17,355 nt of DNA from JAUXIQ01 sp030620925 [NCBI: Nitrospinota bacterium] (GTDB lineage: Bacteria > JAUXIQ01), in NCBI GenBank assembly GCA_030620925.1, contig JAUXIQ010000006.1, forward strand, positions 1-17,355. Direction: 5' to 3'. Under the pieces are notes generated by a model. That model was not told the origin of the DNA. It worked only from the letters and a program-made list of their open reading frames with translations, and ran no database searches. A program made the translations under genes and the position numbers. Shown here in pieces: positions 8,116 to 14,636 of this stretch; the first letter of the stretch is position 1; the number at the start of each line of letters is the position of its first letter.

Positions 8116-8652
8116 ATGTCTCGGGTGGGAAACAAACCCATAGAATTGCCTAAAGACGTCGAGGTGAAGATAGAGCGGCAGAGCGTGGAGGTCAAAGGCC
8201 CCAAGGGGGTGCTCACGCATAACCTGCCCGCCGAAGTGAGCCTGGATCAGAAGGAGAACATACTGGTTGTCGTCAAACAGTCATCCAGTCGACGTGCCGC
8301 GGGGATTCACGGCCTCACTCGAACGCTGCTCTCCAACATGGTGGTGGGGGTTACTGAAGGCTTTGAGAAGAGGCTGGAGATAAACGGGGTGGGGTATCGC
8401 GCCCTGATGCAGGGGAGAACCCTGGTGCTGACTCTCGGCTATTCACATCCTATCAATTATGAACCCCCGGAAGGGGTTGAGATAGAGGTGAGCGGCCGCG
8501 CCGAGTTGGTGGTTAAAGGCATGGACAAGCAGAAGGTGGGCCAGGCCGCCGCCGATATACGCAGCTTCAGAAAGCCGGAGCCTTACAAGAGTAAAGGCGT
8601 GATGTATAAGGGAGAGAGAGTGCGCAGGAAAGCCGGAAAGGCCTCGGCTTAG
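8116..8652 (+). CDS. rplF: 50S ribosomal protein L6
   Basis: L6 sits near the sarcin-ricin loop and the factor-binding site. The 178-residue length is typical of its two-repeat fold. The start MSRVGNKPIELPKDVEV, the central ETNGVGYR-like block (here EINGVGYRA), and the end PEPYKSKGVMYKGERVRRKAGK are diagnostic. AAGGA at 8103-8107 is eight bases before ATG. A 102-bp spacer with T-rich runs separates it from rplR. Confidence 0.99.
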   Translation: MSRVGNKPIELPKDVEVKIERQSVEVKGPKGVLTHNLPAEVSLDQKENILVVVKQSSSRRAAGIHGLTRTLLSNMVVGVTEGFEKRLEINGVGYRALMQGRTLVLTLGYSHPINYEPPEGVEIEVSGRAELVVKGMDKQKVGQAAADIRSFRKPEPYKSKGVMYKGERVRRKAGKASA

Positions 8653-8660
8653 GGCTGTGG

Positions 8661-8719
8661 GCCCGGCTCCGGGAGGGCATACAGAGCGATTTTTCTGCTT
8701 TTTTTCGTAATCATATACT
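8661..8719 (+). promoter_or_regulatory. Possible weak attenuator and/or internal promoter in the rplF-rplR spacer
   Basis: The spacer has a short GC hairpin, CCCG-GCTC-CGGG (8662-8673), then two T runs (8690-8694 and 8699-8705), then the -10-like hexamer TATACT (8714-8719). The hairpin is only four base pairs and its stem ends 16 bases before the first T run, so it is not a standard intrinsic terminator. No good -35 hexamer stands 16-18 bp before TATACT. The composition differs from the neighbouring coding DNA, but a function is only a guess. Confidence 0.2.
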
Positions 8720-8754
8720 GAATAAGCGAGTAATATGCCTGGAGGTTCATTGAG

Positions 8755-9126
8755 GTGGACAAGATAAAAGCCAAGCGTCTGGCCAGACTGGCCAGGCACA
8801 GACGGGTCAGGAAAAAGGTTTCAGGTACTTCCCAGAAACCGCGGCTTTGCGTATACCGGAGCCTGAAGCACATATACGCCCAGCTTATCGATGACGCACA
8901 AGGGGTAACTCTGGCCTCCGCTTCTACGTTGAGCCCCGATTATAAGAAGATGAAGCTATCCGCGGGCTCTAACAAAGAAGCCGCCAAGGCGGTAGGCCGG
9001 ATTTTGGCGGATGTGGCACTGGAGAAGGGCATCCAGAGCGTGGTATTTGATAAAAACGGGTATCGCTATCACGGCCGGATTCGTGCTTTGGCTGATGCCG
9101 TAAGGGAGAAGGGATTGCAGTTTTAG
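8755..9126 (+). CDS. rplR: 50S ribosomal protein L18
   Basis: L18 binds 5S rRNA with L5 in the central protuberance. The 123-residue product has the basic N-terminal tail ([16 protein letters not shown]), [19 protein letters not shown], and the C-terminal block [28 protein letters not shown], which is decisive in segments. The start is GTG at 8755, supported by GGAGG at 8741-8745 nine bases upstream. No ATG alternative fits the family N-terminus. It is followed by rpsE after 14 bases. Confidence 0.98.
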   Translation: MDKIKAKRLARLARHRRVRKKVSGTSQKPRLCVYRSLKHIYAQLIDDAQGVTLASASTLSPDYKKMKLSAGSNKEAAKAVGRILADVALEKGIQSVVFDKNGYRYHGRIRALADAVREKGLQF

Positions 9127-9140
9127 GGGCGAAAAAATAT

Positions 9141-9656
9141 ATGGAAAAGAAAGCTATCAGGAAGGAAGAAGAGAGCGGCGAAAAGGAACTGCTGGACAGG
9201 GTAGTGCACATCAACAGGGTGGCCAAGGTGGTCAAAGGGGGCAGGCGGTTCAGCTTCAGCGCCCTGGTGGTTGTGGGAGATGGTGCCGGGAAGGTCGGGA
9301 TGGGGTTGGGAAAGGCCAACGAAGTCCCTGAAGCCATAAGAAAGGGCATTGAGAAGGCCAAGAAGAGCATGATAGAAGTCCCGCTCAGCGATACTACCAT
9401 CCCTCACCAGATATGGGGGAAATTCGGTGCGGGCAGAGTGCTCATGAAACCCGCTTCCAAGGGTACCGGAATCATAGCAGGGGGAGGAGTACGAGCCGTT
9501 CTCGAAGTGGTCGGAATCAAGGACATACTAACCAAGTCCGTCGGTTCAAAGAATCCTCAAAACTCCGTCAAGGCCACTATGCAGGGCTTGAGAGAGCTGA
9601 GGAGTCCGGCACAGGTGTTTAGAATGAGAGGGAAGGAAGAGCCGGTTGCCGATTAG
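9141..9656 (+). CDS. rpsE: 30S ribosomal protein S5
   Basis: S5 acts in decoding fidelity and the mRNA-entry helicase. The 171-residue product has the dsRBD-like N-terminal domain ([27 protein letters not shown]) and the C-terminal domain with [15 protein letters not shown] and [16 protein letters not shown]. Residues of the spectinomycin loop (around [12 protein letters not shown]) look intact. AGGGG overlapping the rplR stop is the likely ribosome binding site, about eleven bases from ATG. A 129-bp spacer with a terminator-like hairpin follows. Confidence 0.98.
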   Translation: MEKKAIRKEEESGEKELLDRVVHINRVAKVVKGGRRFSFSALVVVGDGAGKVGMGLGKANEVPEAIRKGIEKAKKSMIEVPLSDTTIPHQIWGKFGAGRVLMKPASKGTGIIAGGGVRAVLEVVGIKDILTKSVGSKNPQNSVKATMQGLRELRSPAQVFRMRGKEEPVAD

Positions 9657-9669
9657 GGAAGGCGGGAAG

Positions 9670-9703
9670 AACGGCCCTGCCCTGGATCGGCGGTCGTTTT
9701 TTT
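9670..9703 (+). terminator. Intrinsic-terminator-like hairpin inside the spc cluster (rpsE-rpmD spacer)
   Basis: AACGGCC (9670-9676) pairs with GGTCGTT (9692-9698), seven base pairs including one G-T wobble. After a two-base bulge, GCC (9679-9681) pairs with GGC (9689-9691) around a seven-base loop. The stem runs directly into seven consecutive T (9697-9703). This is the standard arrangement of a Rho-independent terminator. It lies 14 bases after rpsE, and rpmD begins 82 bases later in the same direction, so it would act as a partial terminator or attenuator within the operon. I see no convincing promoter between it and rpmD. Confidence 0.65.
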
Positions 9704-9785
9704 ACATGGTGTACCCAATGTGTGAGCATGTGGGTCTCAGGATAGTCTCTACCTCATAAATCGCAAATGGTCTGAGGGATTACTC

Positions 9786-9968
9786 ATGTCCGGCAAGCTG
9801 GAGATAACTCTGAAGAAAAGCGGTATAGGCAAGCCGAAAAAGCATAAGAAAGTGCTCGTAGGGCTGGGCCTGACCAGGCTTAATAAGACAGTGGTGCGGC
9901 CCGATACACCTGAGATAAGAGGAATGGTAAATAAAGTCGTGCACCTGGTGGAATTCAAGGAAATTTAG
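9786..9968 (+). CDS. rpmD: 50S ribosomal protein L30
   Basis: L30 is a small non-essential 50S protein in many bacteria. The 60-residue product has the family pattern: KLEITLKKSGIGKPKKHKKVLVGLGLTRLNKTV in segments, then IRGMVNKVVHLVEF. The lysine-rich loop and LGLTRLNKTV are diagnostic. GAGGGA lies about six bases before ATG and can also pair in part with CTCAG at 9735-9739. It is the first gene downstream of the terminator-like hairpin. Confidence 0.97.
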   Translation: MSGKLEITLKKSGIGKPKKHKKVLVGLGLTRLNKTVVRPDTPEIRGMVNKVVHLVEFKEI

Positions 9969-9989
9969 CCCCGATAGAGGAAGCTACCA

Positions 9990-10430
9990 ATGAGATTGGG
10001 AGAGTTGAAAGCCCCGCCGGGGGCTAAGAAACGCAGGAAACGGGTGGGGAGAGGCCCCGGCTCCGGGCACGGTAAAACCGCCTGCAGGGGCCACAAGGGG
10101 CAGAATGCTCGTTCCGGTTCGGGGGCGCGGCCCTGGTTTGAAGGCGGCCAGATGCCCCTGCAGCGGAGGGTCCCCAAACGAGGATTCACAAATATATTCA
10201 GGAAAGAATACGCCATAGTCAATTTGAGGGACCTTCAGGATTTCGAAGAAGGGGCGATCATAACACCGGAGCTTCTTGAGGAAAAGGGCAAGATTAATAA
10301 GCTCCTGGACGGTGTAAAAGTGCTGGGAGTGGGGGAGGTCAAGGTGCCCCTGACGGTGCATGCGACCAAATTCAGCAAAAGCGCTGCGCAGAAGATTGAA
10401 GCTGCCGGCGGCAAAACAGTGGTGATATAG
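9990..10430 (+). CDS. rplO: 50S ribosomal protein L15
   Basis: L15 is a late-assembly 50S protein. The 146-residue length is typical. The glycine- and arginine-rich N-terminal extension is clear ([54 protein letters not shown]), and the globular C-terminal domain holds the family block KVHATKFSxSAAxxIEAAGG (here [20 protein letters not shown]). GAGG lies nine bases before ATG. The stop is two bases before the secY start, so coupling is likely. Confidence 0.98.
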   Translation: MRLGELKAPPGAKKRRKRVGRGPGSGHGKTACRGHKGQNARSGSGARPWFEGGQMPLQRRVPKRGFTNIFRKEYAIVNLRDLQDFEEGAIITPELLEEKGKINKLLDGVKVLGVGEVKVPLTVHATKFSKSAAQKIEAAGGKTVVI

Positions 10431-10432
10431 AA

Positions 10433-11740
10433 TTGGTTGGCAGCTTACAGAATATATTTAAAATTCCCGAGCTTAAAAAGCGCGTCTTATTCACCCTGGC
10501 CATTCTGGCCGTATACAGGGTGGGGACGCATATTCCCGTTCCGGGGGTGAACGGGGAGGCTTTAAGCGCTTTCTTCACCGCCAACCAGGGCACCATACTC
10601 GGTTTTTTCGATATGTTTTCAGGCGGCGCCCTGAGTCGGATGACCGTCTTCTCACTGGGCATAATGCCCTACATAAGCGCCTCCATTATACTTCAGCTCC
10701 TCACGGTGGTCGTTCCGCAGTTGGAGAAACTGAAGAAGGAAGGCGAGCTGGGCCGAAGGAAGATCACCCAGTATACTCGCTACGGCACAGTCCTTCTGGC
10801 CACTATTCAGGGTATAGGGATAAGCTTTGGTCTGGAGCAGCTGAGGAGCCCGCTGGGGGACATCATAGTCACCACCCCCGGGTGGCCCTTCCGGCTGTTG
10901 ACCGTGCTGACCCTTACCGCCGGCACCGCCTTCATACTGTGGTTGGGCGAGCAGATAACCGAGAGGGGGATAGGGAACGGGATATCCCTCATCATATTCG
11001 CCGGTATAGTGGCCAGGGTGCCGCTGGCGTTGATAAACACTTTCAGGCAGGTGCAGGTGGGTGAATTGCAGTTGATGACCACCGTGGCCGTGATAGCCAT
11101 GATGGGTCTGGTGATTGCGGCCATAGTGTTCGTAGAGACTGCTCACAGGAGAATACCCATACAGTACGCCAAACGAGTGGTGGGGAGAAAGATGTATGGT
11201 GGGCAGAGCACCTATTTGCCCCTGAAAGTCAACACTGCGGGGGTTATTCCCCCTATTTTCGCCTCATCCATCATTATGTTTCCGGCCACAATCGCCCAGT
11301 TCACAGCCTACCCGTTTCTCAGGGGCATTTCGGGGCAGCTTGTTCCGGGGACGCTGGTATATTCGTCCATCTTCGTGCTGCTGAACTTCTTTTTCTGCTA
11401 TTTCTATACCTCCATCATCTTCAATCCGGTGGATGTGGCTGATAATATGAGAAAATACGGCGGTTTTGTGCCCGGCATAAGACCCGGCAAACGGACTGCC
11501 GACTATATAGACAACGTGTTGACCCGGCTTACTTTCGTGGGCGCCATATATCTTTCGGTGGTGGCCATAATGCCCGATATGCTTATCAGGTTCCTCAACG
11601 TGCCTTTCTATTTCGGAGGCACGGCGCTGCTCATCGTGGTGGGCGTGGGGCTGGATACCGTGCAGCAGGTGGAATCGCATATGGTCATGCGGCATTACCA
11701 GCCCTTCATGAAAAAAGGACGATTGCGGGGGAGGCGTTGA
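10433..11740 (+). CDS. secY: Preprotein translocase subunit SecY
   Basis: SecY is the channel of the Sec translocon in the cytoplasmic membrane. The 435-residue product has ten hydrophobic segments, at roughly residues 19-36, 68-94, 116-135, 153-174, 183-203, 212-235, 268-288, 309-329, 366-385 and 393-412. Family motifs include RVGTHIPVPGV and FDMFSGGAL (plug region), GIMPYISASIILQLL, GNGISLIIFAGIV, and the cytoplasmic loop FNPVDVADNMRKYGGFVPGIRPG with basic residues that contact SecA and the ribosome. The initiation codon is TTG at 10433, two bases after rplO; GGTGA seven bases upstream and the family N-terminus (SLQNIFKIPELKKR) support it. It marks the end of the spc cluster. Confidence 0.98.
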   Translation: MVGSLQNIFKIPELKKRVLFTLAILAVYRVGTHIPVPGVNGEALSAFFTANQGTILGFFDMFSGGALSRMTVFSLGIMPYISASIILQLLTVVVPQLEKLKKEGELGRRKITQYTRYGTVLLATIQGIGISFGLEQLRSPLGDIIVTTPGWPFRLLTVLTLTAGTAFILWLGEQITERGIGNGISLIIFAGIVARVPLALINTFRQVQVGELQLMTTVAVIAMMGLVIAAIVFVETAHRRIPIQYAKRVVGRKMYGGQSTYLPLKVNTAGVIPPIFASSIIMFPATIAQFTAYPFLRGISGQLVPGTLVYSSIFVLLNFFFCYFYTSIIFNPVDVADNMRKYGGFVPGIRPGKRTADYIDNVLTRLTFVGAIYLSVVAIMPDMLIRFLNVPFYFGGTALLIVVGVGLDTVQQVESHMVMRHYQPFMKKGRLRGRR

Positions 11741-11803
11741 GGGCCGGAGCGGGCTTAGAGGCATGAAAATCAGGGGTATTATTCGGTCTGATGAAGAGTG
11801 AGG

Positions 11804-11830
11804 TTGGCATTTTTATTAAGGGGATATATT
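11804..11830 (+). promoter_or_regulatory. Weak promoter candidate before adk
   Basis: TTGGCA (11804-11809, five of six matches to the -35 consensus) is followed after 15 bp by TATATT (11825-11830, five of six to -10). The spacer is shorter than the usual 16-18 bp. A start site about six bases past the -10 would fall on the adk ATG and leave no leader. The 94-bp secY-adk spacer is AT-rich in its last third, so such matches can arise by chance. AAGGGG at 11818-11823 is the likely adk ribosome binding site and would not be transcribed from this promoter. Confidence 0.2.
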
Positions 11831-11834
11831 TAGT

Positions 11835-12479
11835 ATGAGGGTAATCTTGTTGGGGCCTCCCGGTGCCGGCAAGGGTACGCAGGCCGGGATGATAGCAGAG
11901 AAATATCATGTGCCTCAGATATCCACCGGTGATATCCTGAGGGAAGAAGTTAAAATAGAGTCGGAGCTCGGCAAACAGGCGAAATCTTACATGGATAAAG
12001 GGGAGCTGGTCCCCGATAAATTGATAATAGACATCATCGTTAAGCAGCTCGATGAGGATGACAGCGGCAACGGTTACATCATGGACGGCTTCCCCCGCAC
12101 CGTCAACCAGGCGGTGGCCTTCGCCAGCGCCTTGAGTGAAAGGGGGGAGCAGGTGGACAGAGTAATCAGCATCGAGGTGGAACGGGATGAGCTCATCCGC
12201 CGGTTAAACGGGCGGAGGACGTGCACGGAATGCGGTGTTAGGTACCACATTCACTTTGATCCCCCCCGAAAGGAGGGTGTCTGCAACGAGTGCGGCACGA
12301 AGCTCATACCTAGAGACGACGACAGCGAAGAGACGGTGCCCAACCGGTTGGAGGTTTACCGAAAACAGACCGAGCCCCTGATCGATTACTACAAGGGTTC
12401 GGGGGTTTTCGAGGCGGTGGACGGCGTCGGCTCTATAGAAGAGATATTCAAACGGGTGGAGAAAGCACTGGAAGGGTAA
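11835..12479 (+). CDS. adk: Adenylate kinase, zinc-type LID
   Basis: This cytoplasmic enzyme interconverts ATP plus AMP and two ADP. The 214-residue product is a long-form kinase: P-loop GPPGAGKGT (7-15), AMP-binding region QISTGDILREE (29-39), MDGFPRT (83-89), and a LID domain (~126-163) with four cysteines, 130, 133, 150 and 153, in two CxxC pairs, followed by RDDD. The four-Cys LID is the structural zinc form common in Gram-positive bacteria; E. coli Adk lacks it. The nearest ribosome binding site is AAGGGG, about eleven bases upstream. It lies between secY and map, the usual Gram-positive arrangement. Confidence 0.98.
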   Translation: MRVILLGPPGAGKGTQAGMIAEKYHVPQISTGDILREEVKIESELGKQAKSYMDKGELVPDKLIIDIIVKQLDEDDSGNGYIMDGFPRTVNQAVAFASALSERGEQVDRVISIEVERDELIRRLNGRRTCTECGVRYHIHFDPPRKEGVCNECGTKLIPRDDDSEETVPNRLEVYRKQTEPLIDYYKGSGVFEAVDGVGSIEEIFKRVEKALEG

Positions 12480-12487
12480 AAACGATC

Positions 12488-13252
12488 ATGATAATATACA
12501 AATCTCAGGAAGAGATTGAAAAGATAGCAACCGCGTGCAGGTTGGTTGCGGAGGTCTTAGAAGAACTCAAAAAGAACATCCGGGAAGATATAACCACGAA
12601 GGAGCTGGATAGGATAGCCGAAGATTTAATTATTAAAGGCGGAGCCAAGCCAGCTTTCAAAGGTTATAAGAAGGGGGGGCTTGTCTTTCCCAGCGCACTG
12701 TGTACATCCATAAACAGCGAGGTGGTGCACGGCATCCCTTCCAAGAGAAAACTGAAAAAGGGAGATTTGATTAGTATAGACGTCGGCGTCTTAAAAGACG
12801 GTTACTACGGAGATTCCGCTTTCACCGCGGGTGTGGGGGAAGTGAAGCCCGAAGTCGAAGAGCTTATCAGGGTTGCCGAGGAGGCCCTCTACCTGGGTAT
12901 TGAGCAGGCAGTGGAGGGAAAATATCTTTCAGACATCGGCCATGCTATTCAGAGCTTTGTAGAGGATCAGGGTTATTCGGTAGTGCGCGATTTCGTGGGG
13001 CACGGCATAGGGGCGAACCTTCACGAAGAGCCCCAGGTTCCCAACTTCGGCCCATCGGGTAGAGGGATCAGACTCAAGGAGGGGATGGTCCTGGCCATAG
13101 AGCCCATGGTGAATGTCGGCGAAAGCGCGGTGAGAGTGAAGGAAGATAACTGGACAGCGGTTACCGCTGACGGTTCTCTTTCAGCGCACTGCGAGCATAC
13201 GGTGGCCATCAACGGAATCAGGCCGCGTATTCTCAGCAAACTGAAATCCTGA
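12488..13252 (+). CDS. map: Methionine aminopeptidase, type I
   Basis: The enzyme removes the initiator methionine from nascent proteins. The 254-residue product has the pita-bread fold motifs. All five metal ligands are visible: Asp98 (SIDVG), Asp109 (YGDSA), His172 (GHGIG), Glu205 (AIEPM) and Glu236 (CEHTV). His81 (VVHGIP) and His179 (LHEEP) occupy the substrate-binding positions known from E. coli MetAP. There is no N-terminal zinc-finger extension. It starts eight bases after adk, with GAAGGG about eleven bases upstream. No KOW-domain gene stands between it and infA, although one occurs there in some Clostridia. Confidence 0.98.
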   Translation: MIIYKSQEEIEKIATACRLVAEVLEELKKNIREDITTKELDRIAEDLIIKGGAKPAFKGYKKGGLVFPSALCTSINSEVVHGIPSKRKLKKGDLISIDVGVLKDGYYGDSAFTAGVGEVKPEVEELIRVAEEALYLGIEQAVEGKYLSDIGHAIQSFVEDQGYSVVRDFVGHGIGANLHEEPQVPNFGPSGRGIRLKEGMVLAIEPMVNVGESAVRVKEDNWTAVTADGSLSAHCEHTVAINGIRPRILSKLKS

Positions 13253-13321
13253 AATGGGAGGTTCGATTCCCTCAATGTCCTTTCGGGCGCCCCGGACCGA
13301 TAGGCGAGAAAAAGGATGTAG

Positions 13322-13564
13322 ATGCCCAAAGAAGAAGCCATAGAAGTTGTAGGAACAGTAGTCGAGCCCCTTCCCAACGCTATGTTCAGAGTGGAGTTGG
13401 AGAACGGGCACAAGGTGCTGGCCCATATCTCCGGCAAGATGCGAATGCATTTCATAAGGATTTTGCCCGGAGATAAAGTAAAGGTAGAGCTCTCCCCTTA
13501 TGACTTGAGCAGGGGGAGAATAACCTACCGCTATAAGTGCACACAGCTCCTTCCGTTGAGATAG
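13322..13564 (+). CDS. infA: Translation initiation factor IF-1 with 8-residue C-terminal extension
   Basis: IF-1 is an OB-fold protein that occupies the A site of the 30S subunit during initiation. Residues 1-72 match the family almost residue for residue ([53 protein letters not shown]). A typical bacterial IF-1 ends at that lysine. Here the next codon is TGC (13538-13540) instead of a stop, and the frame continues as CTQLLPLR before TAG. A TGC-for-TGA substitution, or a base-call error at 13540, would explain it. AAGGAT lies close upstream of ATG. Confidence 0.96.
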   Translation: MPKEEAIEVVGTVVEPLPNAMFRVELENGHKVLAHISGKMRMHFIRILPGDKVKVELSPYDLSRGRITYRYKCTQLLPLR

Positions 13565-13578
13565 AGATATTCCGGCGC

Positions 13579-13599
13579 GGGCGGGGGGGAAGGTGGGGG
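13579..13599 (+). other. G-quadruplex motif in the infA-rpmJ spacer
   Basis: Four or more runs of at least three G occur with short loops: GGG, C, seven G, AAGGT, five G. The seven-G run can be split GGG-G-GGG, giving the canonical pattern of four G3 tracts with loops of 1, 1 and 5. It is on the coding strand, so it would also be present in the mRNA, 26 bases before the rpmJ start. The motif is seen directly; whether it folds is unknown. Confidence 0.55.
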
Positions 13600-13625
13600 C
13601 TGATTTTATTACCGGAGAAATGAAG

Positions 13626-13739
13626 ATGAAAGTAAGAGCCTCGGTAAAACCCATGTGCGACAAATGTAAAGTCATAAGGCGCAAGGGCGTGGTGCGCGTT
13701 ATTTGTGATAACCCCAAGCACAAGCAGCGTCAGGGGTAG
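13626..13739 (+). CDS. rpmJ: 50S ribosomal protein L36, zinc-binding form
   Basis: L36 is the smallest 50S protein. The 37-residue product [17 protein letters not shown]… carries the Cys11, Cys14, Cys27, His32 zinc ligands and the basic end HKQRQG, a full match to the primary (zinc) form. Two in-frame ATGs exist, at 13620 and 13626. GGAG at 13614-13617 is only two bases from the first but eight from the second, and the family starts MKVRAS at 37 residues, so 13626 is chosen. It stands between infA and rpsM as in most Gram-positive and many other bacteria. Confidence 0.97.
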   Translation: MKVRASVKPMCDKCKVIRRKGVVRVICDNPKHKQRQG

Positions 13740-13750
13740 AAACCTGAGTA

Positions 13751-13793
13751 TGGCCTCTTCGGTATAATAGAGGTTAAAACGGATTTAAACCGT
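13751..13793 (+). promoter_or_regulatory. Structured rpsM leader with an exact -10 hexamer
   Basis: TGGCCTCT (13751-13758) can pair with AGAGGTTA (13769-13776), eight base pairs with two G-T wobbles, around a ten-base loop. The loop contains the exact hexamer TATAAT (13763-13768). A second small hairpin follows, ACGG (13779-13782) with CCGT (13790-13793). The rpsM ribosome binding site GAGGAG is at 13801-13806. In E. coli S4 represses the alpha operon at a leader structure around rpsM, and rpsD (S4) belongs to this cluster too, so an S4 target is a reasonable hypothesis. No acceptable -35 hexamer is seen, so promoter function is doubtful. Confidence 0.3.
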
Positions 13794-13812
13794 AGAATGA
13801 GAGGAGCAGTTT

Positions 13813-14184
13813 ATGGCCCGTATAGCCGGTATTGATATTCCCAACGATAAACGGGTGGAGGTGGCCCTCACGTACATACACGGTATCGGACGAACGTCAG
13901 CCAAGAAAATCATCCAGGACGCCCAGATTGACCCTAATCAGCGGGTAAAAGAGCTCACGGAAAAGGATATTATCCGTCTGAGGGAAATAATAGAGCAAAG
14001 CTATAAGATAGAGGGCGACCTCAGAAGAGAAGTGTCTTTTAACATTAAACGCCTTATGGATATAGGTTGTTATCGCGGGTTAAGGCACAGACGGTCTCTA
14101 CCCGTACGGGGACAAAGGACCAGAACCAATGCCCGCACCAAAAAGGGGCCCGGTAGGAAAGTCGGCATGCGGGCGAAAAAGTAG
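13813..14184 (+). CDS. rpsM: 30S ribosomal protein S13
   Basis: S13 lies in the 30S head and forms bridges to the 50S subunit. The 123-residue product begins [20 protein letters not shown], has the helix-hairpin-helix-like [13 protein letters not shown] (21-33), [19 protein letters not shown], and the basic tail [12 protein letters not shown] that reaches toward P-site tRNA. GAGGAG six bases before ATG is a strong ribosome binding site. It is the first gene of the alpha cluster. Confidence 0.99.
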   Translation: MARIAGIDIPNDKRVEVALTYIHGIGRTSAKKIIQDAQIDPNQRVKELTEKDIIRLREIIEQSYKIEGDLRREVSFNIKRLMDIGCYRGLRHRRSLPVRGQRTRTNARTKKGPGRKVGMRAKK

Positions 14185-14192
14185 GGGGTGAA

Positions 14193-14591
14193 ATGGCCAA
14201 AACGAAAAAACAGAAAGGTTCACGAAAGAAGAGGGAAAGAAGGGCCATAGGCGAAGGCGTTGCTCACATCCAATCCACCTTCAATAACACTATCGTCACA
14301 GTAACGGATGTCTCCGGAAACGTACTCACCTGGGCCAGCTCGGGAGAACAGGGGTTCAAGGGGTCACGGAAGAGCACCCCCTTTGCCGCTCAGATGGCCG
14401 CCGAAACAGCGGGCAAGCGCGCCATGGATATGGGAGTCAATAAAGTGGAGGTGCGAGTAAAAGGGCCTGGAGCGGGGAGAGAGGCTGCCATAAGGTCTTT
14501 GAAAGCGGTGGGCCTGGAAGTGACTCTGATCAGAGACGTTACACCCATTCCACACAACGGATGCCGCCCCCCCAAGCGGCGTAGAGTGTAG
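14193..14591 (+). CDS. rpsK: 30S ribosomal protein S11
   Basis: S11 lies on the 30S platform beside the mRNA exit channel. The 132-residue product contains [54 protein letters not shown] and the invariant C-terminus [16 protein letters not shown]. It starts eight bases after rpsM. GGGGGTGA just before ATG serves as ribosome binding site, with a tight spacing of about four bases. Everything matches the family. Confidence 0.99.
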   Translation: MAKTKKQKGSRKKRERRAIGEGVAHIQSTFNNTIVTVTDVSGNVLTWASSGEQGFKGSRKSTPFAAQMAAETAGKRAMDMGVNKVEVRVKGPGAGREAAIRSLKAVGLEVTLIRDVTPIPHNGCRPPKRRRV

Positions 14592-14608
14592 GGAAGCAGG
14601 GGGCGCAG

Positions 14609-14614
14609 TATAAT
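14609..14614 (+). promoter_or_regulatory. Exact -10 hexamer in the rpsK-rpsD spacer, no -35
   Basis: TATAAT lies 18 bases after the rpsK stop and 22 bases before the rpsD start codon. The bases 16-19 bp upstream have no resemblance to TTGACA, and there is no TGn extension. It could be a chance match; it is recorded because similar exact hexamers recur in the rpmJ-rpsM and rpsQ-rplN spacers. Confidence 0.15.
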
Positions 14615-14636
14615 AGGCCTTTAGAGGGAGGAAAAT

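Noticed and set aside
11763-11801. Twelve-codon ORF in the secY-adk spacer (MKIRGIIRSDEE)
   Set aside because: The only purine tract, AGAGG, is immediately adjacent to the ATG, too close to serve as a ribosome binding site; such short frames are expected by chance.
13620-13625. rpmJ start at the upstream ATG (39 residues)
   Set aside because: GGAG would be only two bases away; the ATG at 13626 gives ideal spacing and the family length of 37.
14563-14580. GCCGC/GCGGC hairpin at the 3' end of rpsK
   Set aside because: It is within the codons for the conserved S11 C-terminus, and no T run follows; explained by coding constraint.
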